22,336 bases of DNA from an uncultured bacterium (GTDB lineage Bacteria > Bacillota > Clostridia > Lachnospirales > Lachnospiraceae), in assembly GCA_937893485.1 (NCBI GenBank), contig CALBJL010000002.1, positions 1-22,336 of the forward strand. Reading direction: 5' to 3'. A program made the position numbers and the translations under genes. The notes under the pieces are model-generated. The model did not search any database, was not told the origin of the DNA, and was given only the letters and a program-made list of their open reading frames with translations. Positions 1 to 7,561 of this stretch are shown here, piece by piece (within the stretch, counting starts at the first letter, position 1; each line of letters starts with the position of its first letter).

Positions 1-141
1 GGCTATGTGTGCGAAGGACACATCGAGCCAAGTCTGAAGAAACAGCGAGGCACCGTAGGGCAACCGGAGCAGCCTGATCAGGATACTACTGTATTCGCAG
101 CCATTAAACACATGTTACTTGCGGGAGCTGCGACCCGCTGA
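1..141 (+). CDS. C-terminal end of an unrecognised protein (5' truncated by window)
   Basis: The frame is open from the first base and ends at TGA 139-141, giving 46 residues that end in LLAGAATR. The start lies outside the window. I do not recognise the family. The segment is hydrophilic, rich in Q, E and K, with no membrane stretch, so it reads like the tail of a soluble protein. It converges on mntP with only 26 bases between the two stops. I see no clean terminator in that gap; a GCGGG/CCCGC pair at 121-138 lies inside the coding region. The frame could be fortuitous because only 46 codons are visible. Confidence 0.4.
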   Translation, partial: GYVCEGHIEPSLKKQRGTVGQPEQPDQDTTVFAAIKHMLLAGAATR

Positions 142-167
142 CAAAAACTGCCAGACTTTTTCGTCCA

Positions 168-749
168 TCACCCAATAAAGCAGATCTTCAATCCAATCAA
201 TATGAGGATCACGCCACCGAAGATCTGCGCACGCCCTGCCAGATGCACGCCGAATTTCTTTCCGATCCTGACGCCTGCGACGCAGATTAAAAATGTCACA
301 ACCGCAATGATGAGCGACGATACAAATGCCTCGAAAATATGATAATCGGCTGTCGTGAATCCGGTGGATAGTGCATCGATCGATGTCGCCACACCCTGCA
401 AAAACAGCATCCTGCCGCTCAATTCGCTGCTGCTTTCCGCCTCCGGATCGTCCCCACGGATACCGTCCATCAGCATCTTGCCACCGATGAGCACCAGTAA
501 AATAAGCGCGATCCACGGAATAAAGATCTCAAACTTTGAAAACAGCTCCTTGATCGTCGTGACGCAAAACCATCCGATCATAGGCATCGCGAACTGAAAT
601 CCTCCAAAAGTGCCTGCGATCGTACACAGCTTCTTTTTGCTCATATTCGGATCATTCAGCCCGTTCGCCATCGATACCGAAAACGCATCCATCGCCAAAG
701 CGACTCCGAGTGCAACACTCTGAACAATCAACTCCAACCACATTGTCAT
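168..749 (-). CDS. mntP: MntP family manganese efflux pump
   Basis: This 193-residue membrane protein is predicted to export Mn2+ from the cytoplasm. It has about six hydrophobic helices and two repeated halves. Each half carries the acidic signature of the family: MDAFSVSMANG near residues 20-30 and TSIDALSTGF in the second half. Length matches the family (about 185-200). The start at 749 is preferred because GGAGG sits 6 bases upstream; the longer frame would need a TTG overlapping that site. It is monocistronic, behind a Mn2+ riboswitch and its own promoter, which independently supports manganese as substrate. Transcription converges with the partial gene at the left edge. Confidence 0.93.
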   Translation of the reverse strand: MTMWLELIVQSVALGVALAMDAFSVSMANGLNDPNMSKKKLCTIAGTFGGFQFAMPMIGWFCVTTIKELFSKFEIFIPWIALILLVLIGGKMLMDGIRGDDPEAESSSELSGRMLFLQGVATSIDALSTGFTTADYHIFEAFVSSLIIAVVTFLICVAGVRIGKKFGVHLAGRAQIFGGVILILIGLKICFIG

Positions 750-815
750 ACTTTTCCTCCCGCTGTTCAAGTGAATTATTGAGAGAGATTCTCCATAACG
801 CGTTTTTTATTGCGC

Positions 816-855
816 AAAAAAGACCCACGTACAGTAAAAGCACTGTACATGAGTC
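816..855 (-). terminator. Riboswitch-controlled intrinsic terminator
   Basis: On the minus strand a 14-base arm (842-855) pairs completely, with a few G-U pairs, with 822-835 around a six-base loop, followed by six U (816-821). It lies 66 bases ahead of the mntP start, so it controls mntP rather than ending an upstream gene. Confidence 0.88.
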
Positions 856-937
856 TCATCATTTAAGACAGACCAGACCTTTCAGTCAGTATGTTGACCT
901 GCCACATATCGCTATGCCGATTACTCCCTCAAGAAGT
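816..937 (-). promoter_or_regulatory. yybP-ykoY (Mn2+) riboswitch
   Basis: The leader RNA of mntP carries the two conserved blocks of the yybP-ykoY class: GAGGGAGUA (complement of 922-930) near the 5' end and GAUGAGAC (complement of 853-860) near the 3' end, about 60 bases apart with paired segments between. The outer helix can form between UGAG at the 5' side and CUCA just after GAUGAG. That CUCA also belongs to the 5' arm of the terminator at 816-855. Ligand binding should therefore prevent termination and turn mntP on when Mn2+ is high, as established for this class. The exact 5' boundary is estimated. Confidence 0.85.
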
Positions 938-943
938 ATTGAC

Positions 944-972
944 ATTGTATCAGATTATCCGCAAGGATGCAA
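944..972 (-). promoter_or_regulatory. mntP promoter
   Basis: TTGCAT (967-972) and TACAAT (944-949) are separated by exactly 17 bases on the minus strand. They sit just after the blaI-like stop codon and about 7 bases upstream of the riboswitch 5' end. Confidence 0.7.
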
Positions 973-976
973 GCAT

Positions 977-1360
977 TTATTTTTCGTATTTTTTCAGGCA
1001 ATCCTTCAGATCCTGTACATCCTGCTCACTGAGCCGTCCGCCGCCGGAAAATGCGGTCAAAAACTGTTTCATGGAATTGTCAAATGAGCTGCGGACAAGA
1101 CCGCGTACCCATTGATGGATATGCTGTTCTCTCGTGTGGAGCGCATAGTACAGATATTTTTTTCCGTTCGCATCCGTTCCGATCAGTTCCTTTTCCTGCA
1201 AAATCTTCAAAAAAGAACTGAGTGTCTGTTTCTTCCAGTTTTTTTCTTTTTGATCGTTGAAATACTCCAGAATCTGTTTAAAGCTCTGCTTTTCCTCCGC
1301 ATTCCAGAAAAAATCCATCAATTCATATTCGGTTTCCGAAAGTCCGTATTTTCTGCCCAT
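977..1360 (-). CDS. BlaI/MecI/CopY family repressor
   Basis: This 127-residue protein has the family's usual length. The N-terminal winged helix begins LSETEYELMDFFW and continues with the recognition segment KKQTLSSFLKILQEK; a C-terminal helical dimerisation region follows. In studied systems such repressors bind dyads in their own promoter and are inactivated by cleavage when the partner M56 protease is activated. Here the partner is directly upstream (56-base gap), the reverse of the common blaI-blaR order but still one transcription unit. A G-rich stretch, GGGGTGG, about 12 bases ahead of ATG is the only ribosome binding site candidate. Nothing in the window says what the pair responds to; no beta-lactamase gene is next to it. 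Confidence 0.87.
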   Translation of the reverse strand: MGRKYGLSETEYELMDFFWNAEEKQSFKQILEYFNDQKEKNWKKQTLSSFLKILQEKELIGTDANGKKYLYYALHTREQHIHQWVRGLVRSSFDNSMKQFLTAFSGGGRLSEQDVQDLKDCLKKYEK

Positions 1361-1416
1361 ATGATTTACTGTTCCACCCCTTTATCTTTAAAAACAGTTA
1401 CAAAAAGCATGAACAC

Positions 1417-2787
1417 TTATGATGAGTGTGTGCATACTTTATTTATAACTGTCTGATACAAATCGCCAGTTACTAGATAACCACATTTTTGACATCTTTT
1501 TGCATGATAATAATATGTAGTACATCCGCCGTTTCCGTCTGATCGATGAATCACATGCGTTCCAGAAACATACTGGTGTGAAAAACATACAACACGCCCC
1601 TGTCCTGTAATTTCATAGATCTGTCCGTTTTCATCCATAAAGAATTCATCATATGGCATATCGTCCATAGTCATGTCTGAATCCATATAAAAGTATTCAT
1701 AATCATCCACATTCGACTCTATTGAATAACCCTCAATCTGATTTTCTCCAGCTTGCGGTTCTTCATACGCCAATGCTACCCCTGTACTTAAAACACAGCC
1801 GACCAATCCTGCAACGGCTGCAAACATTACGTGTTTCTTTTTTGTTGCCATAATTCGCTGTATTCTCCTTTTTATCATTCGTTTGCCACTGGAAAATCCC
1901 AATTCCATATCGGGAGTCTCCGTATAGTTACCTGCTGCCTGTATCAGCATCTCACAATAATGGATTCGTTCCGCCCTTGTCAGATGCGCTACCGCGGTTT
2001 CATCACTGTACTGCTCGTTCACCAGCCGGATCAACGGCAGCAACAGGTAACAGCATGGATTGAACCAGTGAAGTGCGACTGTACCGATCCCTATGCAATA
2101 AAACAATAGGTCATGATGGCTGATATGCGCCAGCTCATGGTAAAGCACACCTTTACATTCATATCCTGCATGTTCTCCCTCCGGCAGCCAGACTGCCGGT
2201 CTGAAAATCCCTGTCGCAATCGGCGACGACAGGTCGGATGACTGATACAGTTTTACTTCGCGCCTGATCCGCAACTCTTTTTTGATGTGTGCAAATGCTT
2301 CCGACGCTTCGTCGGAAGCATCGTGCACATCATAGCCGTCTATCTGTTTTTTCAGCGAGAAATACGCATGTATCCTGTGCCAGATAAGTATCACTGCTAC
2401 AGCAATACTTACAATAAAGAATATGACTACCAGACGCTGTTTATCTCCAATTACCATTTGATCCTGCGTGTGGATAATCATATAATCGTTGTTTAATTTT
2501 CCTTCTAAAGAGATCTCCGAAAACACATCGTGCCCCAGAAGCTTCTCCGTTCGCCATATAATTTCATACTTGTAATTTGGAATCGGTAACACATAAAAAG
2601 CTATCACGATCATTAGCAGTGCCCGTTTCCATTTTGCTGTCATTAAGTTACCACACAGAAAGCATGCTATGCCGACAATGAACAGCATCATTGTTCCCGA
2701 TGCCGACATTGCTATCAGAAGACTTCTAATTTGTGTTTCCTCCCTCCTTTTACCGTAATATTTCAGAGCTTGTAAAACTTTATACAC
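1417..2787 (-). CDS. BlaR1-like M56 family membrane metalloprotease
   Basis: The protein is up to 456 residues. It has hydrophobic helices near 31-47, 55-70, 118-137 and 228-250, the zinc protease motif HELAH at 217-221 with downstream NEQYSDE (257-263) as likely further ligands, and a last helix at 320-340. The outer C-terminal part is not a penicillin-binding domain. It is an acidic D/E/Y/M-rich linker (343-395) followed by a Cys/His-rich tail with C401, H411, H414, C422, C432-x2-C435 and C452. It probably cleaves or releases the BlaI-like repressor encoded next. The outermost start is GTG with no ribosome binding site; the conserved family N-terminus seems to begin near residue 20, just behind a strong internal site (see the RBS entry). 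Confidence 0.85.
   Translation of the reverse strand: MYKVLQALKYYGKRREETQIRSLLIAMSASGTMMLFIVGIACFLCGNLMTAKWKRALLMIVIAFYVLPIPNYKYEIIWRTEKLLGHDVFSEISLEGKLNNDYMIIHTQDQMVIGDKQRLVVIFFIVSIAVAVILIWHRIHAYFSLKKQIDGYDVHDASDEASEAFAHIKKELRIRREVKLYQSSDLSSPIATGIFRPAVWLPEGEHAGYECKGVLYHELAHISHHDLLFYCIGIGTVALHWFNPCCYLLLPLIRLVNEQYSDETAVAHLTRAERIHYCEMLIQAAGNYTETPDMELGFSSGKRMIKRRIQRIMATKKKHVMFAAVAGLVGCVLSTGVALAYEEPQAGENQIEGYSIESNVDDYEYFYMDSDMTMDDMPYDEFFMDENGQIYEITGQGRVVCFSHQYVSGTHVIHRSDGNGGCTTYYYHAKRCQKCGYLVTGDLYQTVINKVCTHSS
2736..2748 (-). promoter_or_regulatory. Strong internal Shine-Dalgarno of the M56 gene
   Basis: AGGAGGGAGGAAA lies inside the annotated frame. The in-frame codon 5 bases past it is ATT (2728-2730), a rare but real initiation codon; the first in-frame ATG is at 2707-2709. 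M56 proteins usually begin within a few residues of the first membrane helix, which favours a start here over the unsupported GTG at 2787. Confidence 0.45.
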
Positions 2788-2804
2788 CGCATAAAAGCAG
2801 CTTT

Positions 2805-2872
2805 TTGTTGTGAAAATAAATTTTCCAACAACTGATGATTAAACTTCCGGAACGTTTAACAACCATATTATA
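2805..2872 (-). promoter_or_regulatory. Promoter and candidate operators of the M56-BlaI unit
   Basis: TATAAT lies at 2867-2872 with no clear -35. Just after the expected start point is a dyad with arms TTAAAC (2839-2844) and GTTTAA (2854-2859) enclosing the self-complementary TTCCGGAA. A second dyad follows at 2805-2831: TTGTTG-T-GAAAAT, two bases, then ATTTTC-CAACAA, 12 pairs with one bulged T. Either could be the repressor's operator; neither is a textbook TACA/TGTA BlaI box. Confidence 0.4.
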
Positions 2873-2905
2873 TACTGCCCATTCGTAAAAATATATTGGT
2901 GAATT

Positions 2906-2939
2906 GCATAAAAATGACCTATAAAAACCAGGTCATTTT
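2906..2939 (-). terminator. Terminator-like hairpin downstream of aspS
   Basis: AAAATGACCT (2911-2920) and AGGTCATTTT (2930-2939) form a perfect 10-bp stem around a 9-base loop, with U-rich 3' arm and tail on the minus strand. It lies about 70 bases past the aspS stop. A third copy at 2954-2965 can compete for the same arm. Confidence 0.55.
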
Positions 2940-3009
2940 GTCCTAATCTGCATAGGTCATTTTTTGAAATAATTACGGTTTTATAACTGCATTTGTGATC
3001 CTCTAAATG

Positions 3010-4803
3010 CTAAGCTTCCTCATTCGCCACAATCGCGATGCCAAGCTCCTCCAACTGCTTCTCATCGACCGTTCCGGGCGCTTCGCTCATCAGATCGGAA
3101 GCATCCTTTACCTTCGGGAATGCCATGACATCACGGATCGAATCCGCATGTACCATATGCATAATCATACGATCGACACCATATGCCAGTCCTGCGTGGG
3201 GCGGCACACCGTAAGAGAACGCATCTAATAAGAAACCGAACTGCTCATGCGCACGCTCTTTTGTAAAGCCGAGCACCTCAAACATTTTCTCCTGAATATC
3301 GCTCTGGTGGATACGGACAGATCCTCCGCCGAGCTCTGTACCGTTGAGGACGATGTCATATGCCTTTGCACGCACACTGCCGGGATCGGAATCGATATTT
3401 GCCCAATCCTCCTCCATCGGCATCGTGAACGGATGATGCATCGCCATAAAACGGTTTTCCTCATCTGACCACTCAAGCAGCGGAAACTCTGTCACCCACA
3501 GGAAGTTATACTGGTTCTCGTCCATCAGTCCGAGCTCCTCCCCTAGCTGTAAGCGGAGTGCACCTAATACATTCCATACGATCTTATTTTTATCAGCGGC
3601 AAACAGCAGCAGATCGCCGGGCTTTCCGTTCATCTTCGCAACGAGCTCAGCGAGCTCCTCCTCCGTCATAAACTTGGTAAATGATGACTTGTAGCTGCCA
3701 TCCTCGTTAATACACAGATAAGCCAGACCCTTTGCGCCACAGCCCTTTGCGTACTCTACGAGCTTGTCAATCTTCTTTCTGGGCATCGCTCCCTGTCCCT
3801 CAACGTTGATACCACGGACAGAACCGCCTGTCTCAAGCGCACCGGTAAACACACCGAAACCGCAGTTTTTCACGACATCCGATACATCGCACAGCTCCAT
3901 GCCGAAACGGGTATCCGGCTTGTCACTTCCGAAACGATCCATCGCCTCCTGCCACGGCATACGGGGCAGCGGCAATGTAATATCTACGCCGATCGCTTCC
4001 TTAAATACATATTTTAACAGACGCTCGTTGACGTCTAACACATCATCGATATCGACAAAGGACAGCTCCATATCTGCCTGTGTGAACTCCGGCTGGCGGT
4101 CTGCACGCAGATCCTCGTCACGGAAGCATTTTGCGATCTGGAAATAGCGGTCATAGCCACTCGCCATCAGAAGCTGCTTGAACAGCTGCGGTGACTGCGG
4201 CAGCGCATAAAAATGTCCCGGATGGATACGTGAAGGCACAAGGTAATCACGCGCGCCCTCCGGTGTGGATTTACATAAAATCGGTGTCTCGATCTCAAGG
4301 AATCCCTCTTTTGACATGAAATCACGCATCAGCATGAGTACACGGCTGCGCAGCATCAGGTTTCTCTGGATATCCGGTCTGCGCAGGTCGAGATAACGGT
4401 ATTTCAGTCTCGTCTCCTCGTTCGTCTTGCTGTTTTCCTCGATGTGGAACGGCGGTGTCTCAGACTCTGATAAAATCCGAAGATCCGTCGCAATGATCTC
4501 GATGTCTCCGGTCTTTAAATTTTCGTTGACGGCTGCGGTACGTTTCTGGACAGTTCCTACCACGGCGATCACATACTCGCTGCGCAGGCTGCCCGCCTTT
4601 TCAAAGCCTGCCGTGCCGATCTGCGGCTCGTCAAATACGATCTGCAGCAGACCGCTGCGGTCTCTGAGATCTACAAAGATCAGACTTCCTAAATTTCTAC
4701 GTTTCTGCACCCAGCCCATGACTGTGACGGTCTCACCAATGTTGGCATTCGATACCTCCGTACATCTGTGGGTTCTGTGCAGACCCTGCATTGATTCACT
4801 CAT
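3010..4803 (-). CDS. aspS: Aspartate--tRNA ligase
   Basis: The 597-residue enzyme charges tRNA-Asp with aspartate. It has the bacterial layout: N-terminal OB-fold anticodon domain (GWVQKRRNLGSLIFVDLRDR, near 30-49), class II catalytic core with motif 2 at 227-242 (FRDEDLRADRQPEFTQ), the inserted bacterial GAD domain in the middle, and motif 3 (GLAYGVDRM) near 538-546. Length matches the bacterial family (about 590). The ATG at 4803 is chosen because AGGAGG lies 6 bases upstream; an upstream in-frame extension of 13 residues has no such support. It follows hisS by 85 bases and is most likely co-transcribed, an arrangement common in Bacillota. No defect was seen. Confidence 0.97.
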   Translation of the reverse strand: MSESMQGLHRTHRCTEVSNANIGETVTVMGWVQKRRNLGSLIFVDLRDRSGLLQIVFDEPQIGTAGFEKAGSLRSEYVIAVVGTVQKRTAAVNENLKTGDIEIIATDLRILSESETPPFHIEENSKTNEETRLKYRYLDLRRPDIQRNLMLRSRVLMLMRDFMSKEGFLEIETPILCKSTPEGARDYLVPSRIHPGHFYALPQSPQLFKQLLMASGYDRYFQIAKCFRDEDLRADRQPEFTQADMELSFVDIDDVLDVNERLLKYVFKEAIGVDITLPLPRMPWQEAMDRFGSDKPDTRFGMELCDVSDVVKNCGFGVFTGALETGGSVRGINVEGQGAMPRKKIDKLVEYAKGCGAKGLAYLCINEDGSYKSSFTKFMTEEELAELVAKMNGKPGDLLLFAADKNKIVWNVLGALRLQLGEELGLMDENQYNFLWVTEFPLLEWSDEENRFMAMHHPFTMPMEEDWANIDSDPGSVRAKAYDIVLNGTELGGGSVRIHQSDIQEKMFEVLGFTKERAHEQFGFLLDAFSYGVPPHAGLAYGVDRMIMHMVHADSIRDVMAFPKVKDASDLMSEAPGTVDEKQLEELGIAIVANEEA

Positions 4804-4888
4804 AATTAACCTCCTGATAACCTCTGCACCGGCGCAATGCATCCAGTACCGGTCTATGATTTATTACACACACGTGATACATCCAAAA

Positions 4889-6139
4889 TTACTTATTGAA
4901 AAACTCCTCGAACTCCTCGTAGCCCTCTGCGGTGAGTTTTTCCTTCTGGAATTTCTTGTTTTTATTCATGCGGACGACGAGAATCTGTTTTCCCTCGGCA
5001 CGCTCTGCCTGCGCCTTTCCGATCACCTCCACCAGCTTGTCTGACGGATAGCCTTTTTCGATCAGATATGCCTTTTTCGCAGGCTGTGTCGGGATCTTGA
5101 AGTTGTTCTCCATGAGCAGCAGTACGATACGCTCAAAGCCAATCGAAAATCCGCACGCAGGCACATCATTTCCGGTGAAACGTCCGATCATCTTGTCGTA
5201 ACGTCCGCCACCGCCGCATGCAGCGCCAAGCTGCGGCATCACGATCTCAAAGATCGTACCTGTATAATAACCCATGCCGCGCACCAGTGTCGGGTCAAAG
5301 ACCAGCTCGAATTTCGCAGTTTTAGTTGCCTCGACTGCGGAAATGATCTCCTGCAGATTCTCGTACACGCCATCCTCGAGATAATCAGCTAATGTGTCTG
5401 CCAGATATTTCAGCCCGTTATCCGCTGCTGCCACACCATCAAACAATCCAAGATATTTTTCGATCGCCGCGGTGTCAAAGCCCTCTTTTTCCAGCTCCGA
5501 TGCCACGCCATCCTTGCCGATCTTGTCCATTTTATCGAGGATAATGCATACGGTATCAAATGCATCCTCCGGAAATCCGCTGTAAAGTGCCATCGCCTTT
5601 AAAATCCGGCGCTCATTGATATGGATCTCAAAATCCGTAAAGCCGATGCGTCCGATCGTCGTCGTCGTCGCTAAGATCAGCTCGATCTCCGCGAGATTGC
5701 TCGGCTCACCCAGTATATCGATATCGCACTGCATAAACTGACGGTAACGCCCTCTCTGCGGACGATCCGCACGCCATACGTTACCCATCTGAAGCGCCTT
5801 GAACGGTGCGGGCAGATCATTTGCATTATTGGAATAAAAACGTGCCAGTGGAACAGTCAGGTCGTAGCGCATACCGAAGTCTACGACATCTGCCTCCTCC
5901 TTTGCCTGATCCAGCTTTAATTTTTCTCCGCGCTTTAAGATCTTAAAGATCAGCTTTTCATTCTCACCGCCCTGTTTGCTGGAGAGATTGCCGATGTTCT
6001 CCATACACGGTGTCTCGATCGGAGTAAAGCCAAAGCTGCGGTACGTGTCCTTGATCACGCCCTGCACATAATCTCTGATCTGCATCTCCTCAGGCAGAAT
6101 ATCCTTCATGCCGTTTACCGGCTTTTTACTCAGTGCCAT
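4889..6139 (-). CDS. hisS: Histidine--tRNA ligase
   Basis: The 416-residue class II synthetase charges tRNA-His. Visible are the N-terminal KPVNGMKDILPEE, motif 2 with RADRPQRGRYRQFMQCD, the histidine-binding LVRGMGYYTGTIFE, AACGGGGRYD, motif 3 GFSIGFERI, and a C-terminal anticodon-binding domain. The ATG at 6139 has GGAGG 7 bases upstream (ATGGAGGAAATCAAATG); the ATG seven codons earlier lacks one. It is the first gene of the hisS-aspS unit. The promoter at 6186-6214 leaves a leader of only about 40 bases, too short for a T-box, so control by uncharged tRNA at this promoter is not apparent. Confidence 0.97.
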   Translation of the reverse strand: MALSKKPVNGMKDILPEEMQIRDYVQGVIKDTYRSFGFTPIETPCMENIGNLSSKQGGENEKLIFKILKRGEKLKLDQAKEEADVVDFGMRYDLTVPLARFYSNNANDLPAPFKALQMGNVWRADRPQRGRYRQFMQCDIDILGEPSNLAEIELILATTTTIGRIGFTDFEIHINERRILKAMALYSGFPEDAFDTVCIILDKMDKIGKDGVASELEKEGFDTAAIEKYLGLFDGVAAADNGLKYLADTLADYLEDGVYENLQEIISAVEATKTAKFELVFDPTLVRGMGYYTGTIFEIVMPQLGAACGGGGRYDKMIGRFTGNDVPACGFSIGFERIVLLLMENNFKIPTQPAKKAYLIEKGYPSDKLVEVIGKAQAERAEGKQILVVRMNKNKKFQKEKLTAEGYEEFEEFFNK

Positions 6140-6185
6140 TTGATTTCCTCCATAAGTCATAGTTCTTCCTATTCATACAGAGTCT

Positions 6186-6214
6186 ATTATACGTTCCGCT
6201 TCCGCAAACGTCAA
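6186..6214 (-). promoter_or_regulatory. hisS-aspS promoter
   Basis: TTGACG (6209-6214) and TATAAT (6186-6191) are separated by 17 bases on the minus strand, in the 90-base gap between the kinase stop and the hisS start. It is the best sigma-A match in the window. Confidence 0.85.
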
Positions 6215-6229
6215 GGAACTGTCCAAACT

Positions 6230-7561
6230 TTATAGCAGAACTGTCAAATACAGCCGTTTTCCGTCCGGACTGGCGGCGCGGATCGTCCCCTTATGCGCCG
6301 TGACGATCGCCTGTGCCACGGCAAGCCCGATACCCGATCCACCGGTTTTGGAGCTTCTGGACGCATCAGAGCGGTAAAAGCGCCCGAACAGCTCCGGCTT
6401 GTCACCGGGTGTGAGTCCCTGCGCCTCGTTGCTGACCTCAAAAACGGTCTGCCGTCCCTTTTTATACAGTTTTACATCGATCGTACTGCCCTGCGTCGCG
6501 TACTTGGTCGCATTGTCCAGCAAAATACCGATCAACTGGCGTATCCGGCTCTCCTCCCCGTGATAATTCAGTGCATCCGTGATCTGCAAGTCGATCCGCA
6601 GCTCCCGCGTCTGCGCTACGGACGAAAAGCCCTGTACCGTGTCATAAACCGCCTCGGAGAGATCAAAATTTTCCTTTTTCAGACATCCGTTTTCCTCATC
6701 CATGCGCGCCAGTGTGACAAGCTGATTTGTCAGTCCGCTCAGGCGGTGGATCTGGTTGTGGATGCTGCCTGTCCACTCGTTTTCCCCGTTTTCCATCTCG
6801 AGTATCTCTACGTTTGCATCGATGATCGTGAGCGGGGTCTTGAGCTCATGGCTCGCATCCGTGATAAACTGCTTTTGTTTTTCGTAGCTCTCGCGCACCG
6901 GACGCAGCACGATACCGGATGCGAGCAGCACCAGTAAAAAAACAGCCGCATAACCGGCAACAGACATCAGCACGCTCACTGCCAAGGTCGAAGAAAAGAC
7001 GTTTAACTCTGCCTCGCAGTCTACGAATACGACCATCGTTCCGTCCTGCGTCTGCACGCTCCGGTAGCGGTAATCCCCGTAAAAACCGCAGGTTTTTCCG
7101 CGTTCTGCCACGGACTGTCCGTAGGCTAACGCCTGCGATTTCTCCACCGATGCGATATGATCAAGATCGATGATCTGCGCCTCCCCTTCCGTCACCAGCA
7201 CAGAAAAATAGCGCGTCGTATAGGGCGTCTCGGCGGGCATCTCTTTATCTGTCATTCCTCCGCCGCCCATGCCCCGATCCGGCGCTCCTTTATCTGAAGT
7301 TTTTTGATCTGAAGTTTCCTGATCTGTAGACGCAGTTTCCGGTTTTTTCTGCGCCGGCTTTTTCCGGTCGTCCGGCTGATCCTGCGGCTTTTTTGTTTCA
7401 AAATGTCCGTCGTGATCCGCGACCATATGCGTCAGACGGTCGGCATCCTCGATCAGATGGTAAAAATTCAGCAGATTCATCCCGCCGATCATCACAAATA
7501 ACACGACAAAAGTCGCTGCCATCGCGGCAGCGATCAATCTGCGTCTGAGTCTCCGGATCAT
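6230..7561 (-). CDS. Sensor histidine kinase, OmpR-partner type
   Basis: The 443-residue kinase has membrane helix 1 at 9-31, an extracytoplasmic region of about 160 residues, helix 2 near 192-215, a phosphoacceptor box FITDASHELKTPLT with H238, an N box (LLDNATKYA), and an ATP lid GGSGIGLAVA. The outer region starts with a charged, Pro/Lys/Asp/Gln-rich insert and a GMGGGG run (59-108), then a compact sensor-like part. The ATG at 7561 overlaps the upstream stop by 4 bases (ATGA) with GGAGG 8 bases upstream, typical of a coupled regulator-kinase pair. Upstream, only the C-terminal end of a regulator remains, fused to another gene, so its receiver partner is missing from the window. It was probably co-transcribed with that chimera. 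Confidence 0.92.
   Translation of the reverse strand: MIRRLRRRLIAAAMAATFVVLFVMIGGMNLLNFYHLIEDADRLTHMVADHDGHFETKKPQDQPDDRKKPAQKKPETASTDQETSDQKTSDKGAPDRGMGGGGMTDKEMPAETPYTTRYFSVLVTEGEAQIIDLDHIASVEKSQALAYGQSVAERGKTCGFYGDYRYRSVQTQDGTMVVFVDCEAELNVFSSTLAVSVLMSVAGYAAVFLLVLLASGIVLRPVRESYEKQKQFITDASHELKTPLTIIDANVEILEMENGENEWTGSIHNQIHRLSGLTNQLVTLARMDEENGCLKKENFDLSEAVYDTVQGFSSVAQTRELRIDLQITDALNYHGEESRIRQLIGILLDNATKYATQGSTIDVKLYKKGRQTVFEVSNEAQGLTPGDKPELFGRFYRSDASRSSKTGGSGIGLAVAQAIVTAHKGTIRAASPDGKRLYLTVLL

Noticed and set aside
121..165. Possible bidirectional terminator between the left-edge gene and mntP
   Set aside because: The GCGGG/CCCGC pair lies inside coding sequence and the AAAAACTGCCAG...TTTTT element does not fold into a clean stem.
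2763..2792. Nine-codon frame (ATG to TGA) just upstream of the M56 gene, possible leader peptide
   Set aside because: It has no Shine-Dalgarno and no repeated regulatory codons; it overlaps the putative GTG start and is likely chance.
4427..5044. Plus-strand frame of 205 codons across the aspS/hisS boundary
   Set aside because: It crosses two certain genes and their intergenic gap and has no recognisable motif.
5655..5675. Run of GTC repeats, possible microsatellite
   Set aside because: It encodes a short Thr run inside hisS in good frame; only about four units long and not unusual.
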